From assembly GCF_000321225.1 (NCBI RefSeq), contig NW_004450323.1, positions 295,756-359,755 of the forward strand: a stretch of DNA of 64,000 bases. Reading direction: 5' to 3'. This DNA is from Odobenus rosmarus divergens. Taxonomy: Eukaryota > Chordata > Mammalia > Carnivora > Odobenidae. Of the stretch, positions 12,058 to 22,885 are shown in pieces; within the stretch, counting starts at the first letter, position 1, and the number at the start of each line of letters is the position of its first letter. The notes below the pieces were generated by a model, which saw only the letters and a list, made by a program, of their open reading frames with translations, was not told where the DNA came from and made no database searches. A program made the position numbers and the translations under genes.

Positions 12058-13649
12058 GAAAGGCTTACTCTTTTTTTTTTTTAGGTTGCTAAGTGAGCAC
12101 ACGCTGAATTTATATTGTTCTTTTTCTCACCTACTTCTAACATCTTACTCTTATGCCCTATAATATTAATGTTTTTCTGCATCTAAAATAGTTTAAATTG
12201 TTTTGTATTAAAGTAATATTTTAATTGTTATTTTTAGAGGTAATTTTTAAAATACAGGTTGTACAGATCAAGAACTTCTCTTTTCCTTGTCAGTCCTGAA
12301 TAAAATTAAAAGCAGTAAAAAAATTCATACTGTAGAATTATTTAGATCTGAGCAAGTCTATTTAATTAAAATATGAGGTATTAATGAAAGCCCATAGATA
12401 ATTATTTTCAATTCAACCAATTTTCTTAAACATCTGCTATAAGCAAAGCATGACACAAGACATGTAAAGGCAAGAAAAAAATTTTAAAACAGAATCCCAA
12501 GAAGCTTATCACCAAGAAGAGAGGGAAAATCATGTAATTAAAGGGCAAGAATTCATGTTAGAGTGAGTAATGCATAATTCCTCCAAAAGGAGGAATTAGT
12601 ACTATGTTTGTTGAAAGAAAGCAGGATCCAACCTGGCTGGAAGGGTAAGGAATGGCTGGGTGTTGGAAGGGGGAAGAGAAAAGACAGACAAGATTTCAAC
12701 ATGGTAACTGAAGGGCCAAATTGGAGCCACCATCGGAACAAACAACATGAAACACGTAAAGAATCAGAAACATCCGTGCATTTTCTTCAACAAGTAATTA
12801 TGACTCTGGTGTTACTGGAAGGTAGAACAATTGTATAACATGGAATATTGGGAAATGAGCAGTGGTGATTTGTACATAAAGACCTTGGAACACCTAACGT
12901 TTAAGAGGACTCTCAAGACTGAAGTCACTGTGCCTTGGGGAGAATGAACTATTTTGAGATGGATTTTGGCGAGAAAAGGCCACATTCGGGCTGTTTTGAT
13001 GCCCTGAGGTAGTGGCAGTGGAACTCTCAAGCAGGGAAGGGAATCAAAGGATGGTGTTGAAGGGATCCGCCCCATTGCCTACAAAACCATGTGGCTTTCG
13101 GATCTGGCTGTGAGGAAGATTTGAGAACTTGGCTGTGTGGTGACTGACTTAAGCCTAACAAGATGGTAGCTGTGAGGCTGTAGTGTTGGGTCCTGGTATT
13201 GTCCAGATGAGAGAGTGGCAAGACAAAGTGAGTTGCCTGCTAGTCACCACTCAGAACAAAACCCTGAACTACTGTTGGGAGGGAGATGAAACTTGCCAAT
13301 CTAATTATCTTTAAAGGAAAAATACTATCCAGAAGTCAAAGCAATAAATAAAAACTGAAGACAACCTGGTGCAGAAGAGATTTTAAGGGCTAAAGAGTTA
13401 GTAGAGGGGTAGCTTCATGCTGCATCTTTTCGTAACCCCACCATTTTGGTGAGACCCACAGCAAACAGCTGTTTGAGAACATTTTAGATGCAAGCTCCAA
13501 AACTTTTATCAGGTTCTTTTGAAAACCTGAGCCCTTAGGATGAGGAACCGCCATAATAGAATGCAGAGGGCCACCAGGAAGGGGAGACAGTAGGAAGGGA
13601 GCTTTGGGAAAGCATGTGTTTGTTTAGACATCTGGTGGAAATGCACCAG
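12058..13649. other. Intron with an L2 relic, otherwise unrecognised
   Basis: 12405-12555 ('cttaaacatctgctataagcaaagcatg' followed by 'aatcccaagaagcttatcacc') resembles reversed L2. 12560-13640 is of average composition with no exon or named repeat visible. Confidence 0.4.
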
Positions 13650-13905
13650 GGCTGTAGTGATGACTAAGACATGATGCCTGACCTTACAGAATTGAGGATT
13701 ACACTCTGGTGAGCTAAGACTTAGAATAGGGAAATGTGTATGCAGGATGGAGGTCAAAGTCAGTCTTGGTGGTGTGTAGCAAGGGTTCAAGGGAGGCTTC
13801 CTGGAGAAATTAATATCTAACCTAAGTAATGAGGGATTCTTAGGAGTGAGCCAGGTGAAGAGTGGGTGGAGGAGGGTGTGTGTTTGAGGCAAAGGAAGAA
13901 ACATA
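13650..13905 (-). repeat. L2 relic
   Basis: 'cctgaccttacagaattgaggattacactctggtgagc' then 'gggaggcttcctggagaaattaatatctaacc' and 'gagtgagccaggtgaagagtggg' are the reversed L2 wording. Confidence 0.6.
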
Positions 13906-14790
13906 GTCAGAAGGGCTCAGTAAGGAAGTAGTTAAGTTCGGTTAACCTATTCGAGTCTTTCATCTGCGTGGTACTTATTTTCACATAGGGTGAAATATTT
14001 GTCCCTCCAAAAGAGTAATCAATTTACTCAGCACTTCAACTGAATAATTATTCCATTTCCAACCCACTTGTGAGATTTGAAAGAAAACAATATGTGCTAT
14101 TCCTGTCCTTCTTCTATTCTTTTCTATTTTGTTCCATCTCATTCTACAGTAGCTCAGGCTATTCTCCAAAGTTCTTGTGTATGTCTTGATCAGAGGACTT
14201 ACTGGTATCTCATATTTCCCTTAATATTGTAAATAAGTCATTTTTCATCTCATTTAGCACATTTGAGGCAGTGCTCAAATATAATGCAGTTGGTTTCTGC
14301 ATATTTTTCATGTCTTCTGCTATTTTGCTAAGCTTTTCTCTATACAATGTTCAGTATTCCCCTGTATTTACCAGATATTTAATTCCACCCACAACTAATA
14401 TATCTTTCTTTTTATAATAATTATTCCTTTTCTATGTTTACTGTCATTACACGTGCTAGAACTTTTGTAATACTATTTAATAGTTGTAAAATGGATGTCC
14501 TTCTTCCCCCTGATTTTAAGGGGATTCCTCTTGTGCTTTAATAGTAAGTATGATATTGAATGTTTTGAGATAGAAATCCGTGTTACGATAAGACAATAAT
14601 TTTCTATTTCTAGCTTTCAGAGAACTATAAGAAATGGTGCAGAATATTGTCCAATGTCTTCTTGATCTATAAATGTCATGTATTTATAGATATTCTTCTT
14701 TTACTATTGTGCAGTATTTCAAATAGTAGAAATGTCTACAAAGAATCATGTTGCACACAACCATCTATCCATCCACTTTCATAAAATCTT

Positions 14791-16047
14791 TTTTTATTAT
14801 TATGTTAATCACCATACATTACATCATTAGTTTTTGATGTACTGTTCCATGATTCATTGTTTGCGTATAACACCCAGTGCTCCATGCAGAACGTGCCCTC
14901 TTTAATACCCATCACCAGGCTAACCCATCCCCCACCCCCCTCCCCTCTAGAACCCTCAGTTTGTTTCTCAGAGTCCATAGTCTCTCATGGTTCGTCTCCC
15001 TCTCTGATGTCCCGCCCTTCATTTCTCCCTTCCTACTATCTTCTTTTTCTTTTTTTTAACATATAATGTATTATTTGTTTCAGAGGTACAGATCTGTGAT
15101 TCAACAGTCTTGTACAATTCACAGCACTCACCATAGCACACACCCTCCCCAATGTCTGTCACCCAGGCCCCCATCCCTCCCACCCCCCACCACTCCAGCA
15201 ACCCTCAGTTTGTTTCCTGAGATTAAGAATTCCTCATATCAGTGAGGTCATATGTGATACATGTCTTTCTCTGATTGACTTATTTCGCTCAGCATAATAC
15301 GTACAGTTCCATCCATGTCATGGCAAATGGCACGATCTCATTCCTTTTGATGGCTGCATAATATTCCATTGTATATACACACCACATCTTCTTTATCCAT
15401 TCATCTGTCAATGGACATCTTGGCTCTTTCCATAGTTTGGCTATTGTAGACATTGCTGCTATAAACATCAGGGTGAATCACCAAAGGCAGGGGAAGCAAG
15501 GGCAAAAATGAACTAATGGGACTTCATCAACACAAAAAGCTTTTGCATAGCAAAAGAAACAGTCAACAAAACCAAAAGACAACTGACAGAATGGGAGAAA
15601 ATATTTGCAAATGACATATCAGATAAAGGGCTAGTATCCAAAATCTATGAAGAACTTCTTAAACTCAACACCCAAAGAACAAATGATCCAATCAAGAAAT
15701 GGGCAGAAGACATGAACAAACATTTTTCCAAAGAAGACATCCAAATGGCCAACAGACACATGAAAAAGTGCTCAACATCGCTCGGCATCAGGGAAATCCA
15801 AATCAAAACCTCAGTGAGATACCACCTCACACCAGTCAGAATGGCTATAATTAATAAGTCAGGAAATGACAGATGTTGGCGGGGATGCGCAGAAAGGGGC
15901 ACCCTCCTACACTGTTGGTGGGAATGCAAACTGCTGCAGCCACTCTGGAAAACAGTATGGAGGTTCCTCAAAAAAGCTGAAAATAGAGCTACCATACGAT
16001 CCAGCAATTGCACTACTGGGTATTTACCCCAAAGATACAAATGTAGG
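14791..16047 (-). mobile_element. Twin-primed L1 with inverted 5' half
   Basis: The 3' part (14791-15476) is an L1 3' end in minus orientation. The 5' part (about 15477-16047) is ORF2 sequence in plus orientation. The plus part ends at '...accccaaagatacaaatgtag', and the minus part begins 'caccctgatgtttatagc'. In the intact order (compare 2890-2960) these points are about 20 nt apart, so the two halves are adjacent pieces of one L1 with a small junction deletion. The 8-bp direct repeat AAAATCTT flanks the whole (14783-14790 and 16048-16055). ORF2 fragments here are not functional. Confidence 0.92.
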
Positions 16048-16724
16048 AAAATCTTAACATTGCTTCATGCTGTATCTGTTGTTACTGTTTTTAAAGGAAA
16101 CAGTACAGGAAGTTGAAGGCCCTTTATCATCCTTCCCAGTCTCACTGGGGCACCAACTCTGCCCTCCCATTCATCAACATTCATTGACCCATTGATCTTC
16201 TCTCCCCCTTTCACAGATACCCATGCTTCCAGATATGTTTGGGTCTGTTTCTGAGCTCTCTGTTCCGTTCTGATTGGCCTTGCTCTCTCTGTCCAGTAGC
16301 CCATTGTCTTAATCATACTGTTTCTTAATAGCTATAGTAGGTCTCCAAATTATGTAGGACAAACCTTACCACCTTATTTTTCTCCCCAAATATTCAAATA
16401 TTTCTTAGCTATTGTTGGTCCTTTACTTTCTTACAGAATTTTATAAAAGTTCATAAAATTCCACTGAAAACTCTTTCAAAATATTTATTGCAATTGTATT
16501 TAGCATAAATTTAGTAAAATTAACACATATATCTCTTCATCTCTTCAGGTTTCATTTTTTGTCATTTATTTTGCAACTTTTTTGGTAATTTTATCTATAA
16601 AATACTTACATGTTATTTATGATATTTGTTCTTAGCTACCTTTATTGCTAATGTTATTGTGATCCTTTGATTTTGTACTACATTTGCTGATTGGTTCTTT
16701 CTGGGAGTATAGGAGTGTTGTGGT

Positions 16725-16955
16725 GTGTGTGATTAGAGCCCAGTCACTGGGCCTAAAATACCTGGGTTTGAATCCCAGCTCTCCCACTTCACTAGCTGTG
16801 TATCCTTGAGAAAATGATTTAACCTCTCTGTGCTTCAGTTTCCTCATTTGGAAAATGAGAATATTAGTACCTACCCCACAGTGATAATTGTGAGAATTAA
16901 GTGAATTAATATGTTTAATTGCTTATAAGAGTACCTAGCACTAGCACATATAAAT
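16725..16955 (+). repeat. MIR, well preserved
   Basis: Contains 'tacctgggtttgaatcccagctctcccacttcactagctgtgt', 'gaaaatgatttaacctctctgtgcttcagtttcctcatttg' and 'gtgataattgtgagaattaagtgaattaatatg'. It is an almost complete forward MIR. Confidence 0.92.
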
Positions 16956-19115
16956 ACATTGCATTTTTGTTGTTTTTCTTGACTTTGAATCTAGAAAACT
17001 TCTTTGTGGCTTTTTTTTCTTGGCTTTATTATATAGACAAGTATATCATCTAAAAAACAATAATAGCTTCAACTTTTATTTTCTCATTTTACACCTTTAT
17101 TTTTAAAGCTTATAGCATTGACCTACAATAGAATATAATAGAGAAGTCATGAGGATGATGTGTTTGTCATGATCCTTATCTTAAAGTCAATGCTTTCAAG
17201 CCTCATCGTAAGTATAAGTCAGCTATTACCTTTTTAATTTAAAACCATGTTAATAAAATTCCATTTCTGGTTTGCTAAAGGTTCTATCATCAGTGGGTAT
17301 TCACTTTTATTAAATGCCTTTTCTGCATCCTTATATTTATAAGGCCTTCCAGGTTATACTCAGGCCCCTTCAGGTCCTATAATTTTTCAATCTCATTATC
17401 CTTAAGAGTACGTTTAGACTTAAAATTCTGTTAGATTGGTATTAATATTGTTAGGTTGACTTTCTTTGGATAAGAATTTGCTGACAATCCTTATTCATCC
17501 CTTTATTTTCATCTGATCTGTGATATTTTTAGAAAATCTAATCATCTGTGTTTAATCTATTTACATAAATTGTGATTGTTTATGTATTTGGACTTCTTTC
17601 TTGTTAATGTCATCCTCTTTCTTTGTTCCTTTTTTCACTACTTTCCTACTCTTTGGTTGGAAAGATAGTGGTTACTGTTATTCTTGAACACATTTTTTGG
17701 CTACTGATTTATGATTTCTAGCATTTTAGCCAAATTGTTTATTTATTGAACCTCCCCATTCTCCCATCCATCTTGTTATCATTGTCCATTGTTTACTTTT
17801 AGTGTTTGTGTGCATGTTCATGTATGTGCACATATTTTTGCAGTTAATAGTTGACTATATTTTCTGACATTTTTTTCCACTTCCATGCCCACTTCTGTCT
17901 CTCTTACACTATATTTTCCTTTTGGGTTCCTTTTCTTCTTTCTGATGTACATATTTTCTCAAGCATACCTAGATAGTGATTCTAGTGAGGGTTTTCTGGA
18001 GGAGGTAAGATTTCTTGGACTTTGTATGTCTGGAAAATGCTAAAATAAGACCTTTCATTCTTCTTTGATAGCTTAGCTAAATATAAAATTTCAGGGTAAT
18101 GGTTATTAGCACTTTGACGATATCAGGACTCCATTATTTTCTAATGACTATTATTACTCATGTGTTATTCCTTTTCCCTGATAGCTCTTTAGATTTTATC
18201 TTTATTTCTATGTTCTTTGGTTCTCTATGATGTGTCTAGGCATGGGTATGTATTTATTTATCATATTTAACACTAAGAGTGCACTTTCAATATGAATCCA
18301 CAGGTTTTCAATTCTTGAGTTCTCAGCTAACAATATTTTAAATATTGTCTCCTTGCTAGTCTTTCCATTTTCTCCTCATATATGATTGTTGAGGTCTCTT
18401 AGTCCTCCTTGTCTGTCTCTTAATACTTCTTTATGTTTTTATTTTAAATCCCTTTTCCTTTCTGTGTCAAGTTCTACATGAATTATTCAGTATTGCCTTC
18501 AAATGCACCAGTCCTTCCTTCACCTGTATCAGTCCATTTCATCTATTTTATTTCCCTAAAAATAGTTAATATGATTCGTTTCCAAGATTTCTTATTTATC
18601 CCTTTTCTTATCTACCTGTTTGTATTTTTGTACCTATTTATTACATAATTTTAATAAAAAATTTATTTTCTTTAAATCTCTGGATATTCTAATCTACTTC
18701 TTTCCAAATTTAATTTGGACTGTCCCCTGAAATTATTTTCACTTGGCATGAATTCCTGATGCAGGTGTTAACTGTGTTTATGTTTCTTAGCATTTAATTT
18801 ATTTATAGACTTCTTATTTAGAGGCTCATGTTGAGTAGGATGGTTTATATTCCTTTCTCTTTTTCATTCTCTTTTTACTCCTCCCTCTTCATTTATCCTT
18901 GGGTCCTTGCTGAATTTCCTGATGTAATACATTAACATTTATTATCTGAGTAGGGAGTTATTCCAGACTCTCCTTGGGTCTCTTCTCTTCAGTACTTAAA
19001 TGCTGCATATTGAGAGCAGTTTTGGCCTCTGTGTAGATTCAGCATTTAAGTAGACCTAACTTCCTTTCAGAGATCAGAGTCAACATGGAACCAAACTTCT
19101 GCTACACACTTTTTT

Positions 19116-19314
19116 TTTTTAATATTTTATTTATTTATTTGACAAAGAGATAGAGAGAGAACATAAGTAGGCAGAGAGGCAGGCAGAGGGAGAGAGAGAG
19201 AAGCAGGCTCTCCACTGAACAGGGAACCCAATGTGGCACTTGATCCCAGGACCCTTGGGATCATGACCTGAGCCAAAGGCAGAAGCTTAACCGACTGAGC
19301 CACCCAGGCACCCC
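19116..19314 (-). mobile_element. Carnivore tRNA-derived SINE
   Basis: T-run, 'atattttatttatttatttgacaaagagatag', a GA-rich body, 'tgatcccaggacccttgggatcatgacctgagcc' and 'gactgagccacccaggcacccc'. Flanked by TCTGCTACACACT at 19098-19110 and 19315-19327, an exact duplication that extends into the T-run. Confidence 0.96.
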
Positions 19315-19449
19315 TCTGCTACACACTTTTTAAGTGCAGTGTTTTAATGGGGATATTTCTCACATACATACTGCCATCCTTGGTTTTCTATATAGCAAAT
19401 CTTTAGTCTATTTATGTACCTTCATTAATATTTAAAGAAAAGTTGGTAG

Positions 19450-19769
19450 GGGTGTCTGGCTGGCTCAGTGGGTGGAGCATGCCACTCTTGATCTCAGGGT
19501 TGTGAGTTCAAGCCCCATGTTGGGTGTAGAGATTACTTAAAAATAAGATCTTTTTTTTTTTTTTAAGATTTTATTTATTTATTTGACAGAGAGAGACACA
19601 ACGAGAGAGGGAACCCAAGCAGGAGGAGTGGGAGAGGGAGAAGCAGGCTTCCTTTTGAGCAAGGAGCCTGATGGGCTCCATCCCAGGACCCTGGGACCAT
19701 GACCTGAGCCAAAGGGAGACGCTTAATGACTGAGCCATCCAGGTGCCCCCAAAATAAAATCTTTTTATT
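19450..19769 (+). mobile_element. Older SINE interrupted by a younger SINE
   Basis: The plus-strand head GGGTGTCTGGCTGGCTCAGT to 'gtgtagagattacttaaaaataagatc' resumes after the inner insertion as 'aaaataaaatctttttatt'. The outer target duplication AAGTTGGTAG is exact at 19440-19449 and 19770-19779. Confidence 0.9.
19556..19750 (-). mobile_element. Carnivore SINE nested in the tail of another SINE
   Basis: T-run, 'aagattttatttatttatttgacagagagagacac', a GA-rich body and 'gactgagccatccaggtgcccc'. It sits inside the A-rich tail of the plus-strand SINE. AAAATAAGATCTTTTT before and AAAATAAAATCTTTTT after are the inner target duplication. Confidence 0.92.
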
Positions 19770-19984
19770 AAGTTGGTAGATAGCATATTTATTTGATTTT
19801 ATTAACAATTTGGAATTTTTTGAATTCCAGTGTTTTCTTCCTCTTTCTGTCCTGAGTATCTAGCACAGTAGTTATTATTGAATAATTTGTCATTGAACAG
19901 AATTAAATCATACTGATTGCTGTGATGATATCTGATTTCTTCTTTTTTGCATACAACTTAGTGCTGACCAACAGAATTGGTCAG

Positions 19985-20150
19985 AGTAAAGTAATAGTAT
20001 GCAATATTTTTACCTAAATTTTCTCTCCATAGGATTGGAGTAATAGAGTTCCACCTCCTAAATTAATAGTAAAGTAATAATATGCAATATTTTTACCTAA
20101 ATTTTCTCTCCATGGGATTGGAGTAATAGAGTTCCACCTCCTAAATTTTT
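19985..20150. repeat. 83-bp tandem duplication
   Basis: Two head-to-tail copies, 19985-20067 and 20068-20150. Each starts AGTAAAGTAAT and carries TTTTACCTAAATTTTCTCTC and GAGTTCCACCTCCTAAATT. I count two or three mismatches, including TAGTATGC/TAATATGC and ATAGG/ATGGG. It is not part of a recognised repeat family. Confidence 0.95.
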
Positions 20151-21047
20151 GGTCAGAATTATTTAGATTTTTTTTAATGTGTTTAACTCTTGAAGAGTCC
20201 ACATAAATGCAATTTCAAATTGTTGCTTTTATCGTTGCTCTTGTCAATAAATGTAATCATAAACTACAGTTTCCACATTGAATGCTAGCTAAGAGAGCAA
20301 AGATTTTCATGAACTACCTATTAGTCAAAAAGGACTCTTAAATATGGAATAGGTACACTGCAGCCAACAAGTCCGAATAGTTTGTGTTATTCACTACCAG
20401 CAGGTCTCACTCAAATGGTAGAAAGACTATGATTATCCAAAAGTATTGCTTATTACACATTTAGCCTGACATTTTTCAATGGAAGGAACTTGTCTGTTAA
20501 AGTTGGCCAGTTGATAGGCTTTCAGTAAATCTCAAGTACACAAAGCCAATAATGTACTTGGGGCTTATCAACTTATCATTATGAATATTTGATATTTCCC
20601 CATAACAGATATATCTTTAATAATCCAAGTTTTATATAATGGTGGTGGAAGGCTATATTAGAACATCTCAAATCACAAATGCAAACATGATTGATTCAAT
20701 CCAGCTTCAGGCCTGCAAAATGAAATGAAAGCTTGGCTCTTTGACCAAGAGGAGCCCTCGGAAGACCCGTAACAGAGGTGTTTGGCTCTCTCTTCACTGA
20801 CTCTTGGAAAAGCATTTGGCCTTTGTGTAGAGTTTATGCTCTTCTTTTGACATACAGCATCATCATATTTTTTGCATAGCCATATTTATCTTTAACTTCT
20901 TTATGATTCTGTCCTAGAAGTTGTGCTTAAAGAGTTATTCTCCTGCCCTTTTTTTGTAGTATTTTTTGGTCATATTCTCCTTAAATTTGATGATTTAATC
21001 CATTCAAATATATCAGTGTATAATGTGAGGCAAGTACACCATTTATT
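20151..21047. other. Intron, nothing recognised until an old L1-like edge
   Basis: No feature seen from 20151 to about 20880. 20930-21047 ('aaatttgatgatttaatccattcaaatatatc') may be an old L1 in minus orientation that continues after the younger L1. Confidence 0.35.
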
Positions 21048-21062
21048 TCCAAGTAGCTTTCT

Positions 21063-22870
21063 TTTTTTATTAATTCTATTTTATTATGTTATGTTAGTCA
21101 CCATACATTACATTATTAGTTTTTGATGTAGTGTTCTGTGATTCATTGTTTGCATATAACACCCAGTGCTCCGTGCAATACGTGCCCTCCTTAATATCCA
21201 TCACCAGGCTAACCCATCCCCCCCATCCCCCTCTGCTCTAAAACCCTCAGTTTGTTTCTCAGAGTCCATAGTCTCTCATGGTTCATCTCCCCCTCTGATT
21301 TCCCCCCCTTCATTTTTCCCTTCCTACTATCTTTTTTTTTTTAACATACAATGTATTATTTGTTTCAGAGGTACAGGTCTGTGATTCCTCAGTCTTACAA
21401 AATTCACAGTGCTCACCATAGCACATACCCTCCCCAATGTCCATCACCCAGCCCCCCATCACTCCAGCAACCCTCAGTTTGTTTCCTGAGATTAAGAGTC
21501 CCTTATGGTCTGTCTCCCTCTCTGGTTTCATCTTGTTTCATTTTTTCCTCCCTTCCCCTATGATCCTTTGTGTTGTTTCTTAAATTCCTCATATCAGTGA
21601 GATCATATGATACTTGTCTTTCTTTGATTGACTCATTTCGCTTGGTATAATACTCTCCAGTTCCATCCATGTCATTGCAAATGGCAAGATTTGGGGGTTT
21701 TTGATGGCTACATAATATTCCATCCACACACATACCCCACATCTTCTTTATCCATTCTTCTGTTGATGGACATCTTGGCTCTTTCCATAGTTTGGCTATT
21801 GTGGACATTGCTGCTATAAACATTGGGGTGCACATACCCCTTTGGNNNNNNNNNNNNNNNNNNNNNNNNNNNNNNNNNNNNNNNNNNNNNNNNNNNNNNN
21901 NNNNNNNNNNNNNNNNNNNNNNNNNNNNNNNNNNNNNNNNNNNNNNNNNNNNNNNNNNNNNNNNNNNNNNNNNNNNNNNNNNNNNNNNNNNNNNNNNNNN
22001 NNNNNNNNNNNNNNNNNNNNNNNNNNNNNNNNNNNNNNNNNNNNNNNNNNNNNNNNNNNNNNNNNNNNNNNNNNNNNNNNNNNNNNNNNNNNNNNNNNNN
22101 NNNNNNNNNNNNNNNNNNNNNNNNNNNNNNNNNNNNNNNNNNNNNNNNNNNNNNNNNNNNNNNNNNNNNNNNNNNNNNNNNNNNNNNNNNNNNNNNNNNN
22201 NNNNNNNNNNNNNNNNNNNNNNNNNNNNNNNNNNNNNNNNNNNNNNNNNNNNNNNNNNNNNNNNNNNNNNNNNNNNNNNNNNNNNNNNNNNNNNNNNNNN
22301 NNNNNNNNNNNNNNNNNNNNNNNNNNNNNNNNNNNNNNNNNNNNNNNNNNNNNNNNNNNNNNNNNNNNNNNNNNNNNNNNNNNNNNNNNNNNNNNNNNNN
22401 NNNNNNNNNNNNNNNNNNNNNNNNNNNNNNNNNNNNNNNNNNNNNNNNNNNNNNNNNNNNNNNNNNNNNNNNNNNNNNNNNNNNNNNNNNNNNNNNNNNN
22501 NNNNNNNNNNNNNNNNNNNNNNNNNNNNNNTTGTGGACATTGCTGCTATAAACATCGGGGTGCACGTACCCCTTCGGATCCCTACATTTGTATCTTTGGC
22601 GTCAATACCCAATAGAGCAATTGCTGGGTCGTATGGTAGCTCTATTTTCAACTGTTTGAGGAACCTCCATACTGTTTTCCAAAGTGGGTGCACCAGCTTG
22701 CATTCCCACCAACAGTGTAGGAGGGTTCCCCTTTCTCCACATCCTCGCCAACATCTGTCGTTTCCTGACTTGTTAATTTTAGCCATTCTGACTACTGTGA
22801 GGTGGTATTTCATTGAGGTTTTGGTTTGTATTTCCCCGATGCCGAGTGATGTTGAACACTTTTTCATGTG
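21063..22870 (-). mobile_element. Carnivore L1 3' part containing an assembly gap
   Basis: An L1 3' end in minus orientation (T-run, CACCATACATTACATTATTA, CAGTGCTCCGTGCAATACGT) leads into ORF2 up to the gap and continues in ORF2 after it. The 15-bp duplication TCCAAGTAGCTTTCT (21048-21062) / TCCAAGTGGCTTTCT (22871-22885) shows that one insertion spans both sides. Long apparent frames crossing the Ns have no meaning. Confidence 0.9.
21846..22530. other. Assembly gap (685 N)
   Basis: A run of undetermined bases inside an L1. The last 47 bases before the gap and the first 47 after it are the same L1 segment with three differences, so the gap length is doubtful. Confidence 1.
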
Positions 22871-22885
22871 TCCAAGTGGCTTTCT

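Larger units (their letters stand above)
14200..18860 (-). mobile_element. Old L1 (L1M-type) in minus orientation, interrupted
   Basis: Segments 14200-14782, 16270-16715 and 16970-18860 read as decayed antisense L1. An example is 'tatcatcagtgggtattcacttttattaaatgccttttctgcatc' at about 17290, typical of reverse ORF2. The 3' UTR-like part around 18050-18480 has 'agctaaatataaaatttcaggg', 'attccttttccctgatagctc' and 'atgtgtctaggcatgggtatg'. The younger L1 at 14791-16047 and the MIR at 16725-16955 interrupt it. The exact number of original elements is unclear. Confidence 0.55.

Noticed and set aside
15645..16116. Overlapping frames of about 130 codons on both strands
   Set aside because: Both fall in the inverted half of a twin-primed L1. 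The plus frame is an ORF2 fragment and the minus one its shadow.
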